A stretch of 64,000 nt of DNA from Pelomonas saccharophila_A (GTDB lineage Bacteria > Pseudomonadota > Gammaproteobacteria > Burkholderiales > Burkholderiaceae_C): contig NZ_JAVDXU010000006.1 in assembly GCF_031458095.1 (NCBI RefSeq), forward strand, positions 62,001-126,000. The letters run 5' to 3'. Below are positions 50,498 to 60,763 of the stretch, one piece after another; positions within the stretch are counted from its first letter, which is position 1; each line of letters opens with the position of its first letter. Below the pieces are notes generated by a model. It searched no databases. It was not told the origin of the DNA and saw only the letters and a list, made by a program, of their open reading frames with translations. Both the position numbers and the translations under genes were made by a program.

Positions 50498-51334
50498 ATG
50501 TCCGACCGCCTCAAAGTCCTGCCCCAATACCTGATGCCCAAACTGGCCATGACGCGCCTGGCCGGGCATTACGCGTCCAAGCCCATGGGGGGCGTGACGA
50601 CGTCGACCATCCGCCGCTTCGTCGCGCGCTATGGCGTCAACATGGCCGAGGCGGCCGAGCCGGACATCACAGCCTACAAGACCTTCAACGACTTCTTCAC
50701 GCGCGCGCTGAAGCCCGGCGCCCGGCCGCTGGCGCAGGCCCCGCTGATCTGCCCCGTGGACGGTTCCATCAGCCAGGTCGGCCGCATCCAGGGCGAGCAG
50801 GTCTACCAGGCCAAGGGCCAGACCTTCACGACGACGGCCCTGGTCGGCGGCGACGCCCAGCTGGCCGCGCGCTTTACGGACGGCCTGTTCGCCAACCTCT
50901 ACCTCAGCCCCAAGGACTACCACCGCATCCACATGCCGGCCGCCGGCAAGCTGGTGCGCATGGTGCATGTGCCGGGTGAGCTGTTCTCGGTGAACCCGAC
51001 GACGGCGCGCGGCGTGCCGGGCCTGTTCGCGCGCAATGAGCGCGTCGTCTGCGTCTTCGACGACGACGCCCTGGGCCGCTGGGTGCTGGTGCTGGTGGGC
51101 GCCACCATCGTCGGCAGCATGGCCACGACCTGGCACGGCCAGATCAAACGCAGCGGCCCCGTGCGCGAGTGGGACTACGCCCCGGGGCAGGTCACGCTGG
51201 CCCAGGGCGACGAGATGGGCCGCTTCCTGCTCGGCTCCACCGTCGTCATGCTGTTCGAGAAGAGCGGGCTGCAGTTCAACCCGGCGTGGCAGCCGGGTGG
51301 CTCGATCCGGATGGGTGAACTGATGGCTCGCTGA
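50498..51334 (+). CDS. psd: Phosphatidylserine decarboxylase proenzyme
   Basis: A 278-residue membrane-associated enzyme that makes phosphatidylethanolamine. It has the self-cleavage motif LGST with the pyruvoyl-forming Ser247 near the C-terminus. The upstream VDGSI and the histidine segment YHRIHMPAAGKL are present. The short alpha chain after LGST (about 30 residues) is normal. Its last 59 bases overlap antisense with the end of the EAL phosphodiesterase gene. Confidence 0.94.
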   Translation: MSDRLKVLPQYLMPKLAMTRLAGHYASKPMGGVTTSTIRRFVARYGVNMAEAAEPDITAYKTFNDFFTRALKPGARPLAQAPLICPVDGSISQVGRIQGEQVYQAKGQTFTTTALVGGDAQLAARFTDGLFANLYLSPKDYHRIHMPAAGKLVRMVHVPGELFSVNPTTARGVPGLFARNERVVCVFDDDALGRWVLVLVGATIVGSMATTWHGQIKRSGPVREWDYAPGQVTLAQGDEMGRFLLGSTVVMLFEKSGLQFNPAWQPGGSIRMGELMAR

Positions 51335-53573
51335 GGAGCTTGGCAGCTGCATCAGGCGGCAAAGGCCTGGACAGCAGCCAGCCCTGCAGATGCGTGCAGC
51401 CCAGGCGCTCGACCTCGGCGGCCTGGGCCTCGGTCTCCACGCCTTCGGCCACGATGGCCAGGCCCAGGGCCTCAGCAACGACACAGGCGGCCTGCACAAC
51501 GGCACCGGCCGAGGGTTCCGGCAACGGGTCGACCATGCTGCGGTCCAGCTTCAGCGTCGTGATGGGCAGCCGGCGCAGCAGGGTCAGCGAGCTCTGACCG
51601 GTGCCGAAATCGTCGAAGGCGACACCGACCCCGGCTTCGCGCAGCCGTGCCAGCTGGGGCAGCACGCGATCCATATGCGTCATCGCGGCGGTCTCGGTGA
51701 TCTCGACCTCGATCAGCGCCGGGTCCACGCCATGGGCGCGCACCAGGTCCAGCACCCAGTCCGCAAAACCGGTGTCCTCGAACTGCAGCGGCGACACATT
51801 GACCGCCACCGGCATGACGGCCAGGCCTTGCTGCTGCCAGGCGCGCAGCTGCTGGGCCGCCTGGCGCAGGATGAGGGCGCCCAGGGGCACGATCTGGCCG
51901 GTGCGCTCGGCGGCCGGGATGAAGTCGGCCGGGCTGACACGGCCCCGCCCCGGCCGTTGCCAGCGCACCAGGGCCTCGAAGCCGGCCAGGCGGTGCGCGC
52001 CGGCCTCGAACTTGGGCTGGTAGTCGAGCTGGAACTCCTCGCGGTCGATGGCCGAAGCCAGGGCCTGCTCGATCTCCAGCAGGCCGCCGGCCGCCGCGGC
52101 CATGCCCGGCCGGAAGGCCACGACGGCCGCGCCGGCCTGCTGCTTGGCCTGGTGCATGGCGATGTCGGCGGCGCGCAGCAGGGCCGCGCCGTTCTGTCCA
52201 TGGGCCGGAAAGCGCGCGATGCCGACCGACAGGTGCACATACAGGGCCCGGTGCGCGACGGCAAAGGGCAGGTTCATCAGCGCCAGCAGGCGTTGGCCCA
52301 CCAGCAGCGCGGCCGCGTCGTCCTCCACGCCAGGCTGCAGCAGCAGGAACTGGTCCTCGCCCAGGCGGGCCAGCAGGGCGTCAGGCGGCAGGGCCTCACG
52401 AAGACGGGCGGCGATGGCCTGCAGCAGGGCGTCGCCGGTCTCATGGCCCAGGCTTTCGTTGACGAGCTGGAAGCGGTCCAGGTCGGCCGACAGCAGCGCA
52501 AAGCCGGGGCTGCCCGGCGCCGTCAGCTCGGCCAGCCGGGCCAGAGCGGCGTGGCGGTTGGGCAGGTCGGTCAGCTCGTCGTGCAGGGCCTGGCGGCGCA
52601 GCGCCTCAGTCGCACGCTGCCTCTCGGTGTCGTCCAGGATCAGCACCAGCAGGGCCGGGCCGCCTTCCCACTCGATATAGCTGGAACTGCCACGCAGATA
52701 GATGGCGCTGCCATCGCGCCGATAGCGTTCCCCCTCCCAGGGGATCTGGCCGCTGCGCTCCTCCAGCAGGCGCGCATAGCGGGCCCGGGCGCCCTCGATG
52801 TCGGAGCTGGCGATCATTGGCCCGATGGGGCCGATGTCCTCGACCTGCTCGAAGCCGAACATCGCCAGCGCCGCCGGATTGGCATACACGGCACGCGTAT
52901 CGCGCACGACGAGCAGGCCCTGCATGGACTGTTCGTAAAGCTGGCGCAGCCGTGAATTGACTCGCTGGGTCTCGTGATGGGCGCGGCGCACCGACAGCAG
53001 GATCAGGGCCATGGCCAGCACGGCCTGCACATAGGTGCCCAGGATGTGGGTGATGGGAGAGCGGGCCAGCGGGTCCAGCAGTGGGCCGCTGAGGTGGACC
53101 AGGCCCGAGGCCGCAAAGCAGGCGGCGACAAAGCGCTCGCCGGTGGCGCCATCACGCCACAGCCAGGCCGCAGCCAGCCAGGCGCCACCCGTGAGGATCA
53201 GGGCCGCGGCGACGACGGCATGGCGCTGCTGCACCAGGGCCAGCGCCAGGATGAAGCCGAGCAGGGTCAGGAAGATCGGCGCATTGACGCGCCAGCGCCA
53301 GGCCCGGCCGCGATAGCGCGCGGCGCCGGCCAGCTGCAGGGCCAGCGAAGCGATGATGGCGGCCGTCGCCGCCGTGGCCTGGACCTTGTAGTGCAAGGAC
53401 TCCGGGTCTGCCGGCACGAGGGCGATGCCCAGCGTCAGGCCGACAGCGAGCAGGACGTGGCTCCAGCCCCAGTCGCTGATGTGGGGATGGCCGGGCTCCA
53501 GACGGGCCAGCACCAGCAGCGCGACGCCCAGAAGGGCGATCAAGCTGGTGCTGATCAGCAGGGATCCCGTCAT
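51276..53573 (-). CDS. Membrane PAS-GGDEF-EAL phosphodiesterase
   Basis: A 765-residue protein. About six to seven membrane helices (1-205) are followed by a PAS domain (about 210-325), a degenerate GGDEF domain whose motif reads GEDQF (about 335-490), and an EAL domain (about 505-755). The EAL motif is FEALVRW and the metal-site DDFGTG is intact, so the protein should degrade c-di-GMP while its GGDEF is inactive and perhaps regulatory. The C-terminal 19 codons lie antisense within psd. It is the only EAL protein in the window beside two cyclases. Confidence 0.9.
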   Translation of the reverse strand: MTGSLLISTSLIALLGVALLVLARLEPGHPHISDWGWSHVLLAVGLTLGIALVPADPESLHYKVQATAATAAIIASLALQLAGAARYRGRAWRWRVNAPIFLTLLGFILALALVQQRHAVVAAALILTGGAWLAAAWLWRDGATGERFVAACFAASGLVHLSGPLLDPLARSPITHILGTYVQAVLAMALILLSVRRAHHETQRVNSRLRQLYEQSMQGLLVVRDTRAVYANPAALAMFGFEQVEDIGPIGPMIASSDIEGARARYARLLEERSGQIPWEGERYRRDGSAIYLRGSSSYIEWEGGPALLVLILDDTERQRATEALRRQALHDELTDLPNRHAALARLAELTAPGSPGFALLSADLDRFQLVNESLGHETGDALLQAIAARLREALPPDALLARLGEDQFLLLQPGVEDDAAALLVGQRLLALMNLPFAVAHRALYVHLSVGIARFPAHGQNGAALLRAADIAMHQAKQQAGAAVVAFRPGMAAAAGGLLEIEQALASAIDREEFQLDYQPKFEAGAHRLAGFEALVRWQRPGRGRVSPADFIPAAERTGQIVPLGALILRQAAQQLRAWQQQGLAVMPVAVNVSPLQFEDTGFADWVLDLVRAHGVDPALIEVEITETAAMTHMDRVLPQLARLREAGVGVAFDDFGTGQSSLTLLRRLPITTLKLDRSMVDPLPEPSAGAVVQAACVVAEALGLAIVAEGVETEAQAAEVERLGCTHLQGWLLSRPLPPDAAAKLLSEPSVHPSGSSHPAATPG

Positions 53574-53710
53574 CGTTACATCCTAGCCAGGATGGACCTG
53601 GCGGCGTGACATCAGCCACGCTCGGAGTCGTTAGAACTCAGGACGGATATCACGCGTGACCCAGGGCCAGCGGCTCACGACGCAGAAGGTTTCGCGACAG
53701 CTTCGCTCTC

Positions 53711-53724
53711 GGCGCGGTCGCGCC
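53711..53724 (-). terminator. Short GC hairpin after the GH30 gene
   Basis: GGCGCG (53711-53716) and CGCGCC (53719-53724) are perfectly complementary, 7 bases past the GH30 stop on the minus strand. The unpaired centre is two bases only, so at least the innermost pairs must open, and no T-tract follows. Weak support. Confidence 0.25.
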
Positions 53725-53730
53725 CCGCCA

Positions 53731-55116
53731 TCACCAGGTGAAGGTGACGACGCCGCTGGCCGGCAGCTCGTAGCTGAAGCGCTGGCCGGGCGCCTGCACC
53801 ATGAAGCGGCGCGGCTCGGCCGCGGAGTTGCTGACGATGAGGGCCGTGCTGCCATCAGGGTTGATGAAGGCGACGTGGTCCAGCCCCTTGGCGCCGCCTT
53901 CCGAGTCCACGCGCCGCGCCCCCTGGTGCACGAAGCGGCTGGCATGGCCGAAGGCGTAGTACTCGATGTTGCGCGTGACCTGGCCCGTCTTGGGGTCGAT
54001 GGTGACGACGCCGCGGCAATCCTTGCAGCCGCCCAGATGCGGCCCGTAGGCCGGGTCCAGGGCCAGGTTCCACATCAGCACGCCGCGCGCGCCGTGGCGG
54101 GTGCTGCCGATGATGAGGTTGCGCGTGATCCACGGCAGGGTCTCGGCCCATTGCGGCTTCCATTCGCCGCCCGAGCATTCGGTGAACCAGACGTCGAGCT
54201 GGGGAAACTGTTGCGCCACCTGGGACTGGGCCGCCACATCGCCCGCATAGCAATGCCAGGCCACGCCCGACACGTACTGGCGCGCCGTCGCATCGGACAG
54301 CATGGACAACGGGCTCCAGGGCTCGTCCCAGTTGTGGTCCCACTCCAGCAGCTGGGTCTTCATACCCTTGGCCTTGAGCAGCGGGCCGAGGTGCTGGCCG
54401 ACAACGGCGGCACGGGTGCGCGGCGTCATGCGCATGCCGGGGTAGTCGCCGGGCTCGAAGTGGGGCTCGTTCTGCAGCGTCAGCGCGAAGATGGGCACGC
54501 CTTCGGCTTTCATCTCCTCGACATAGCGCACCATGTAGTTGGCGAAGGCGCCATAGAACTCGGGCAGCAGCTGGCCCTGCACCAGGCTGTCGGTCGTCTT
54601 CATCCAGCCCGGCGCACTCCAGGGCGAGGCCATGACCTGCAGCTTGGGATTCAGCGCCAGGGCCTGCTTGACGGCGGGGATGACGTCTTCGCGCTCGTTC
54701 ACCAGCGAGAAGTTCTTCAGCTCGGGGTCGGTCCGGCCCGCGGGCATGTCGTCCAGGCTGTAGTGGCGGCGTGAGAAGTCCGACGCACCGATGGTCAGCC
54801 GCGTGAACTCGAAGCCCAGGCCCTTGCCTTCGCGCGTGAAAAGCTCGCGCATCAGCGCGTTGCGCTGGACTTCGCTCATGCCGTGTCGGATCAGCCAGGC
54901 CGAACCTTCGGTGATGGCGGCGCCAAAGCCGGCGATGCGCTGGTGCTTGCGCCTGGGGTCGATGCGGATGACGTCACCGGTCTTGGCGGCGGCCTTGTCG
55001 ACCGCGCTCGGCGCGAGCAGCTGCTGCTGGTCGGCCGTGGTGAGGAAAGCCCGTACAGGCGCAGCGTTAGCGGCCGTGGCGAGCGCGGCTGTCAGCGTCA
55101 GAAGCAATGTCTTCAT
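53731..55116 (-). CDS. Secreted GH30 glycoside hydrolase
   Basis: A 461-residue secreted enzyme with a signal peptide (about 1-19). The GH30 (beta/alpha)8 barrel (about 50-385) has acid/base Glu217 in LQNEP and nucleophile Glu313 in FTECSG, with GFGAAITEGSAW at its start. A C-terminal beta-domain (about 395-461) completes the fold. GH30 members include beta-1,6-glucanases, glucosylceramidases and xylanases; the exact bond is not clear. Its place in a receptor/ABC/GH1 locus suggests a beta-glucan-type substrate. ATG 55116 begins the signal peptide and lies 11 bases after the halogenase stop. Confidence 0.9.
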   Translation of the reverse strand: MKTLLLTLTAALATAANAAPVRAFLTTADQQQLLAPSAVDKAAAKTGDVIRIDPRRKHQRIAGFGAAITEGSAWLIRHGMSEVQRNALMRELFTREGKGLGFEFTRLTIGASDFSRRHYSLDDMPAGRTDPELKNFSLVNEREDVIPAVKQALALNPKLQVMASPWSAPGWMKTTDSLVQGQLLPEFYGAFANYMVRYVEEMKAEGVPIFALTLQNEPHFEPGDYPGMRMTPRTRAAVVGQHLGPLLKAKGMKTQLLEWDHNWDEPWSPLSMLSDATARQYVSGVAWHCYAGDVAAQSQVAQQFPQLDVWFTECSGGEWKPQWAETLPWITRNLIIGSTRHGARGVLMWNLALDPAYGPHLGGCKDCRGVVTIDPKTGQVTRNIEYYAFGHASRFVHQGARRVDSEGGAKGLDHVAFINPDGSTALIVSNSAAEPRRFMVQAPGQRFSYELPASGVVTFTW

Positions 55117-55127
55117 GAGGTCTCTGG

Positions 55128-56611
55128 CTAAGGTGCCGCGCAGTGAGCGGCGATGAAATCGGCGTGGCTGGGCATCACGTCCACGCAGCGGCGCACGACG
55201 CGCTGCACGTCGTCGACGATTTGCTGGGCTTGTTCGGGAGAACGCATGGCGGCAAGCGGGTGGTGGCCGCGCGGCATCAAACCCTGGCCCATCAGCACCT
55301 GCAGCCAGCTGGGCTCTGAGAACAGCTCCTGGCCGTGACGGAACAAGCGGCCATGGCTGGCGAAAAGGTTCATGCGGGCCTGCAGCGACTCGGGCACGGC
55401 CATGGCGCGGCAGTGGCGCCAGAAGGCCGAGTCGTCGCGGCGCGTCAGCTTGTAGTGCAGGATGATGAAGTCGCGCACCGACGCCATCTCGGCTGCGGTC
55501 TGGCGGTTGTATTCGGTGATGTCGGCGGGCTCCAGGCCGTCGCTCGGGAAGAGGTCGATCAGGCGCAGCACGGCGCTCTGGATCAGGTGGAGGCTGGTGG
55601 ACTCCAGCGGCTCCAGGAAGCCGCTGGCGAGGCCGATGGCGACGCAGTTGCCGACCCAGGCCTGCTGGCGCCGCCCGGTGCGGAACTTGATGAGGCGCGG
55701 CTCGGCCGGGGGCTCGCTCTCCAGGTTGCGCATCAGCGTGTCGCGCGCCGCAGCCTCGTCGGTGAAGGCGCTGGCAAAGACATGGCCGTTGCCGGTGCGG
55801 TGCTGCAGCGGGATGCGCCATTGCCAGCCGGCGTCATGCGCCGTCGCCCGCGTGTAGGGCAGCAGCGGACCGTGGGAGGCTGTGGGCACCGCCCAGGCGC
55901 GGTCGCAGGGCAGCCAGTTGGACCAATCTTCGAAAGGAACGCCCAGCGTCTTGCCGATCAGCAGGGCATGCAGGCCCGAGCAGTCGATGAAGAAGTCGCC
56001 TTCGACCTTGCGGTCGCCGTTCAGATGCAGGGCGCGGATGTGGCCGCCCTCGCAGTCGACACGCTCGACGCGGCCTTCGATGCGCTCAACACCCTGCTTC
56101 TCGGCATGCCGACGCAGCAGCGCCGCGTAGCGCGACGCATCGAAATGAAAAGCGTAGGCAATCTCCGCCAGCGGCGACCCGGCCATGTCGGGCCGCGGCC
56201 GCATGAAGCGACCGGCCAGCGCGGCCTGGTTGTTGATGGAGAACTCGGCCAGCGGCAGCTGAGCTCCCAGGCGCAGCCAGTGCTGATGAAAGGGCAGCTC
56301 GTCCAGCGGCCGGCCGACATCGCCAAAGGCATGCATATAGCGCTCGCCAACAGCACCCCAGTTGACGAACTCGATGCCGAGCTTGAAGGTCCCGCCGGTC
56401 TCGCGCAGGAACTCGTCTTCGTCCAGCCCGATGCGGGCATTGAAGCCGCGGATGGGCGGGATGGTGGCCTCACCGACGCCGACGATGCCGATCTCGTCGG
56501 ACTCGACCAGGCTGATCTGCCAGCGCCCCTGCCCCAGCCGGGCCGCCAGCGCCGCCGCGCTCATCCAGCCGGCGCTGCCGCCGCCCACGATGACGATGCG
56601 GCGCAGCCCGC

Positions 56612-56615
<4 letters not shown>
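55128..56615 (-). CDS. Flavin-dependent tryptophan-halogenase-family protein
   Basis: A 495-residue flavoprotein of the PrnA/RebH family. It has the FAD-binding GGGSAG near residues 11-16, the catalytic Lys78 in FKLGIEF, the family motif W-x-W-x-I-P at 264-269 and Glu338 in PLEST. All catalytic features of true halogenases are retained. Relatives often lie beside TonB receptors and glycosidases with unproven function. The start is GTG 56615 in a GTGA overlap with the ATPase gene, so it is translationally coupled to the sugar transporter. The substrate is unknown; tryptophan is not implied. Confidence 0.88.
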
Positions 56616-57660
<1,045 letters not shown>

Positions 57661-57664
<4 letters not shown>

Positions 57665-58524
57665 TTGACGGCTCCGGCAGCGATACCGCGCACGAACCAG
57701 CGGCCGGATATCAGGTAGACAAGAAGGGGAACGGCCGACGTCAGGATGGTGGCCGCCATGTTGAGGTTGTAGAGACGCTCGCCCGTCGTCGTGTTGATGA
57801 CGTTGTTCAGCTGCACCGTCATCGGCAGGTTGTCGCGGCCGGCGAAGGTCAGGCCCAGGATGTAGTCGTTCCACACGCCGGTGATCTGCATGATGGCCGC
57901 GACGATCAGCATGGGCGTGGACATCGGCAGCACCAGCTGCAAGAAGATGCGCCAGAAGCCGCCGCCGTCCACCCGCGCCGCCTTGAAGAGCTCGGCCGGC
58001 AGGCCCGCGTAGTAGTTGCGGAACAGCAGCGTCATGATGGGCATGGCGAACACCAGGTGCACGACGACGATGCCGGGCAGGCTGCTGTAGATGCCGATGG
58101 CCGCTTCCAGCTTGACGAGCGGGTAGATCATCACCTGGATGGGGATGAAGGCCCCCAGCATCAGCACGCCGAACAGCCACTGGCTGCCCTTGGGCTTCCA
58201 CCACGACAGCGCATAGCCGTTGATGGCGCCCAGCAGGATGGGCAGCACGACGGACGGCACGGCGATGCTCACCGAGTTCCAGAAGCCGCCGCGCACGCCT
58301 TCGCAGCTGACGCCCGTGCAGGCCTCGCTCCAGGCGGCGCGCCAGGCGTCGAAGGTGATGGACGACGGCAGCGCAAAGATCTGGCCGAGACGGATCTCGT
58401 CCATGCTCTTGAACGAGGTCGTCAGCATCACGTACAGCGGCAGCAGGAAGAAGGCCGCGGCGCAGATCAGGAAGGCGTAGACGCCGACCCGTGCCCACAG
58501 GGCAGTTGCCTTGCGCTTGCTCAT
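57661..58524 (-). CDS. ABC sugar importer permease (MalG-like)
   Basis: A 287-residue inner-membrane permease with six hydrophobic segments. The EAA loop (AELFKAARVDGGGFWRIF) contacts the ATPase. A periplasmic loop with two cysteines (EACTGVSCEG, about 68-78) lies between the first helices, which is uncommon. It overlaps both neighbours by one to four bases. It forms the translocation channel with the next permease. Confidence 0.92.
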
Positions 58525-59399
58525 CAATGGCCTCCCTGCGCTTTTTGCCGGCTGCGGGCGTAAGCCAGCGGCGCGACCAGGGCCAGGACCGTCAGCAGCA
58601 ACATCACGGCGCCCGCGGAGGCGAGTGCGAGATTCGCGCGGCCGAACAGGTGGTCCATGATGAACTTGGCCGGCACATCGCTGGCCGTGCCCGGGCCGCC
58701 CTGGGTCATGGCAACGACGGTGTCGAAGACCTTGACGACGCCGGTGGCCAGCAGCGTGAAGACCGTCGCCAGCGTCGGGGCCATCATGGGCAGCACGATG
58801 GACAGGTAGACGCGCCAGGTCGGGATGCCGTCCAGCTTGGAGGCCTTCCAGATCTCCTCGTCGATGCCACGCAGGCCGGCCAGCATCAGCGCCATCACCA
58901 AGCCAGCACCCTGCCAGGTGCCGGCGATGACGACGGTGTAGATGACCATGTCCTGGTCGACGATCCAGTCGAAACTGAAGTCCTTCCAGCCCATCTGCTG
59001 CATGGCGTTCTGCAGGCCGCTGTCGGGGTTGAGCACCCATTGCCAGACCAGGCCCGTGGCGACGAAGGACATCGCATACGGGTACAGGAAGGCCGTGCGC
59101 AGCACGCCCTCGCCACGCACCTTCTGGTCGATGAAGACCGCCAGCAGGAAACCGATGGCCATGGCGGCGACGATGTAGAGCACACCGTAGACCGCGAGGT
59201 TGTGGATGGCGTGCTGCCAGCGGTCGTTGTCGAGCAGGCGCTCGAACTGCTGCAGTCCGACGAAGTCGTCCTTGGGGAAGGTGCGCGAGCTGGACACCGA
59301 GGTGCGCAGCGTCCACAGCACCGTGCCCACATAGCCGACACAGACGATCAAGCCAAGGGGCAGCAGCGCGCCCCAGGCCGCGAGACCACGGCGCTTCAT
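58524..59399 (-). CDS. ABC sugar importer permease (MalF-like)
   Basis: A 291-residue inner-membrane permease with six helices and the EAA-type loop (EEIWKASKLDGIPTWRVY). ATG 59399 is preferred over a TTG one codon upstream. Its start shares one base with the stop of the binding-protein gene (TGATG). CUT1 family architecture matches the MalK-like ATPase. Confidence 0.92.
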   Translation of the reverse strand: MKRRGLAAWGALLPLGLIVCVGYVGTVLWTLRTSVSSSRTFPKDDFVGLQQFERLLDNDRWQHAIHNLAVYGVLYIVAAMAIGFLLAVFIDQKVRGEGVLRTAFLYPYAMSFVATGLVWQWVLNPDSGLQNAMQQMGWKDFSFDWIVDQDMVIYTVVIAGTWQGAGLVMALMLAGLRGIDEEIWKASKLDGIPTWRVYLSIVLPMMAPTLATVFTLLATGVVKVFDTVVAMTQGGPGTASDVPAKFIMDHLFGRANLALASAGAVMLLLTVLALVAPLAYARSRQKAQGGH

Positions 59400-60631
59400 C
59401 AATTCCTCAGCGCCGAGACGATGTCCTTCTGGACTTTTTCAACTGGGATGTTGCGGTTCCAGTAGCTGGTCAGCACATCCTGCAGGGCGCCGTTCTGGTC
59501 GGGGGTGATGTAGATCTCACCGTTGCCGAGCTGGCGCGACTTGTCCTTCATGGCCGCCACGCCCATCTGGGCGCACAGGTCCATCTTGCTGACGTCGACG
59601 TCGGTGCGGATAGGGATGCTGCCCTTCTTGATGCTGAAGGCGACCTGGGTGGCGGGCTGGGTGATGACGCTGGCCAGCAGCTGCTGGGCCTTGACCTGGT
59701 CGGGCTTGTCGGTCTTGGGGAAGACCATCACGTCGCCCTGGATGATGTAGGGCGCCTTGGGGCCGAAGCCGGGGGCGCAGCCATAGTCCTTGCCGGCCTC
59801 CTGCTTGGCCTGGGCGAACTCACCCTTGGCCCAGTCGCCCATGATCTGCACGCCGGCGCGGCCGCTGATCAGCATGGCCGTCGCGTCGTTCCAGTTGCGG
59901 CCCGGCGAGCCCTTGTCGGTGTAGCTCTGCAGCTTCTTGAAGGCCAGCAGCACCTTCTTGAACTCCTCGCCCTGGATGGCCTTGGGGTCGCGGTCGCGGA
60001 AGATCTTCAGGTAGAGGTCGCGGCCGCCGTAATGGGCCAGCGTGGCGGTGAAGACGATGCCGTCCTGCCAGGGCTGGCCGCCATGGGCCAGGGGCACGAG
60101 GCCGGCGGCCTTGAGCTTGTCCAGGGCGGCGAACAGCTCGTCGAAGTTCTTGGGCTCCTCCGCGATGCCGGCCTTCTTGAAGGCGGCCTTGGAGAACCAG
60201 AACCAGCTCATGTTGTGGATGTTGACCGGCGCGGCGTAGTAGTGGCCGTTGACGCGGATGGCGCTCAGCACGGTCTCGGGCAGGAACTTGTCCCAGCCGT
60301 CGCGCTGGGCCACGGCGTCGACGTTGTTCAGCAGGCCCTGGTCGACGATGTCGCGGAACTGCTGGGTGGTGTTGAACTGGGCGGCCGTCGGCGGGTTGCC
60401 GCCGGCGATGCGATTGATGGCCACCGAGCGCGCCTGCTCGCCCAGCGCGACGGCGGTGTCGACCCAGATGCCGCCCTGGGCCTTGTAGGCCTCCGCCAGG
60501 GTCTTGGCGGCGGCGGATTCGCCGCCCGAGGTCCACCAGTGGATGACCTCGGCCTTCAGGGGTTCGGCGGCGTTGGAAGCGGTTGCAAGGAGCAGCGCGA
60601 CAGCGGCCAGGGCATGGCGGGGGAACTTCAT
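59399..60631 (-). CDS. Periplasmic sugar-binding protein (family 1)
   Basis: A 410-residue extracellular solute-binding protein with a signal peptide (about 1-21). Features such as VIHWWTSGGESAAAKTLAEAYKAQGG and the aromatic-rich AAPVNIHNMSWFWFSK are typical of sugar/oligosaccharide binders of CUT1 importers. It lies first in the ABC operon. In this locus it probably binds a beta-gluco-oligosaccharide, which is inference. Confidence 0.92.
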   Translation of the reverse strand: MKFPRHALAAVALLLATASNAAEPLKAEVIHWWTSGGESAAAKTLAEAYKAQGGIWVDTAVALGEQARSVAINRIAGGNPPTAAQFNTTQQFRDIVDQGLLNNVDAVAQRDGWDKFLPETVLSAIRVNGHYYAAPVNIHNMSWFWFSKAAFKKAGIAEEPKNFDELFAALDKLKAAGLVPLAHGGQPWQDGIVFTATLAHYGGRDLYLKIFRDRDPKAIQGEEFKKVLLAFKKLQSYTDKGSPGRNWNDATAMLISGRAGVQIMGDWAKGEFAQAKQEAGKDYGCAPGFGPKAPYIIQGDVMVFPKTDKPDQVKAQQLLASVITQPATQVAFSIKKGSIPIRTDVDVSKMDLCAQMGVAAMKDKSRQLGNGEIYITPDQNGALQDVLTSYWNRNIPVEKVQKDIVSALRN

Positions 60632-60714
60632 CTTGTCTCCGGATCTTGTGGGGCAGCCTGCGCAGTTTGCCCCGTCGCGGTGGAACGCGCCTGAGGGTGG
60701 ACCCTGTAATATTT

Positions 60715-60744
60715 CATTTAGAAACCGCCCGTACCCTTGAACAA
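60715..60744 (-). promoter_or_regulatory. Possible promoter of the ABC sugar operon
   Basis: In the 132-base gap, TTGTTC (minus strand, 60739-60744) and TAAATG (60715-60720) are spaced by 18 bases, and the region is AT-rich compared with its surroundings. The small inverted repeat TTTC-ATTTA-GAAA overlaps the -10 and could bind a regulator. Tentative. Confidence 0.35.
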
Positions 60745-60763
60745 ACTGCCTCTTCGACGTTAA

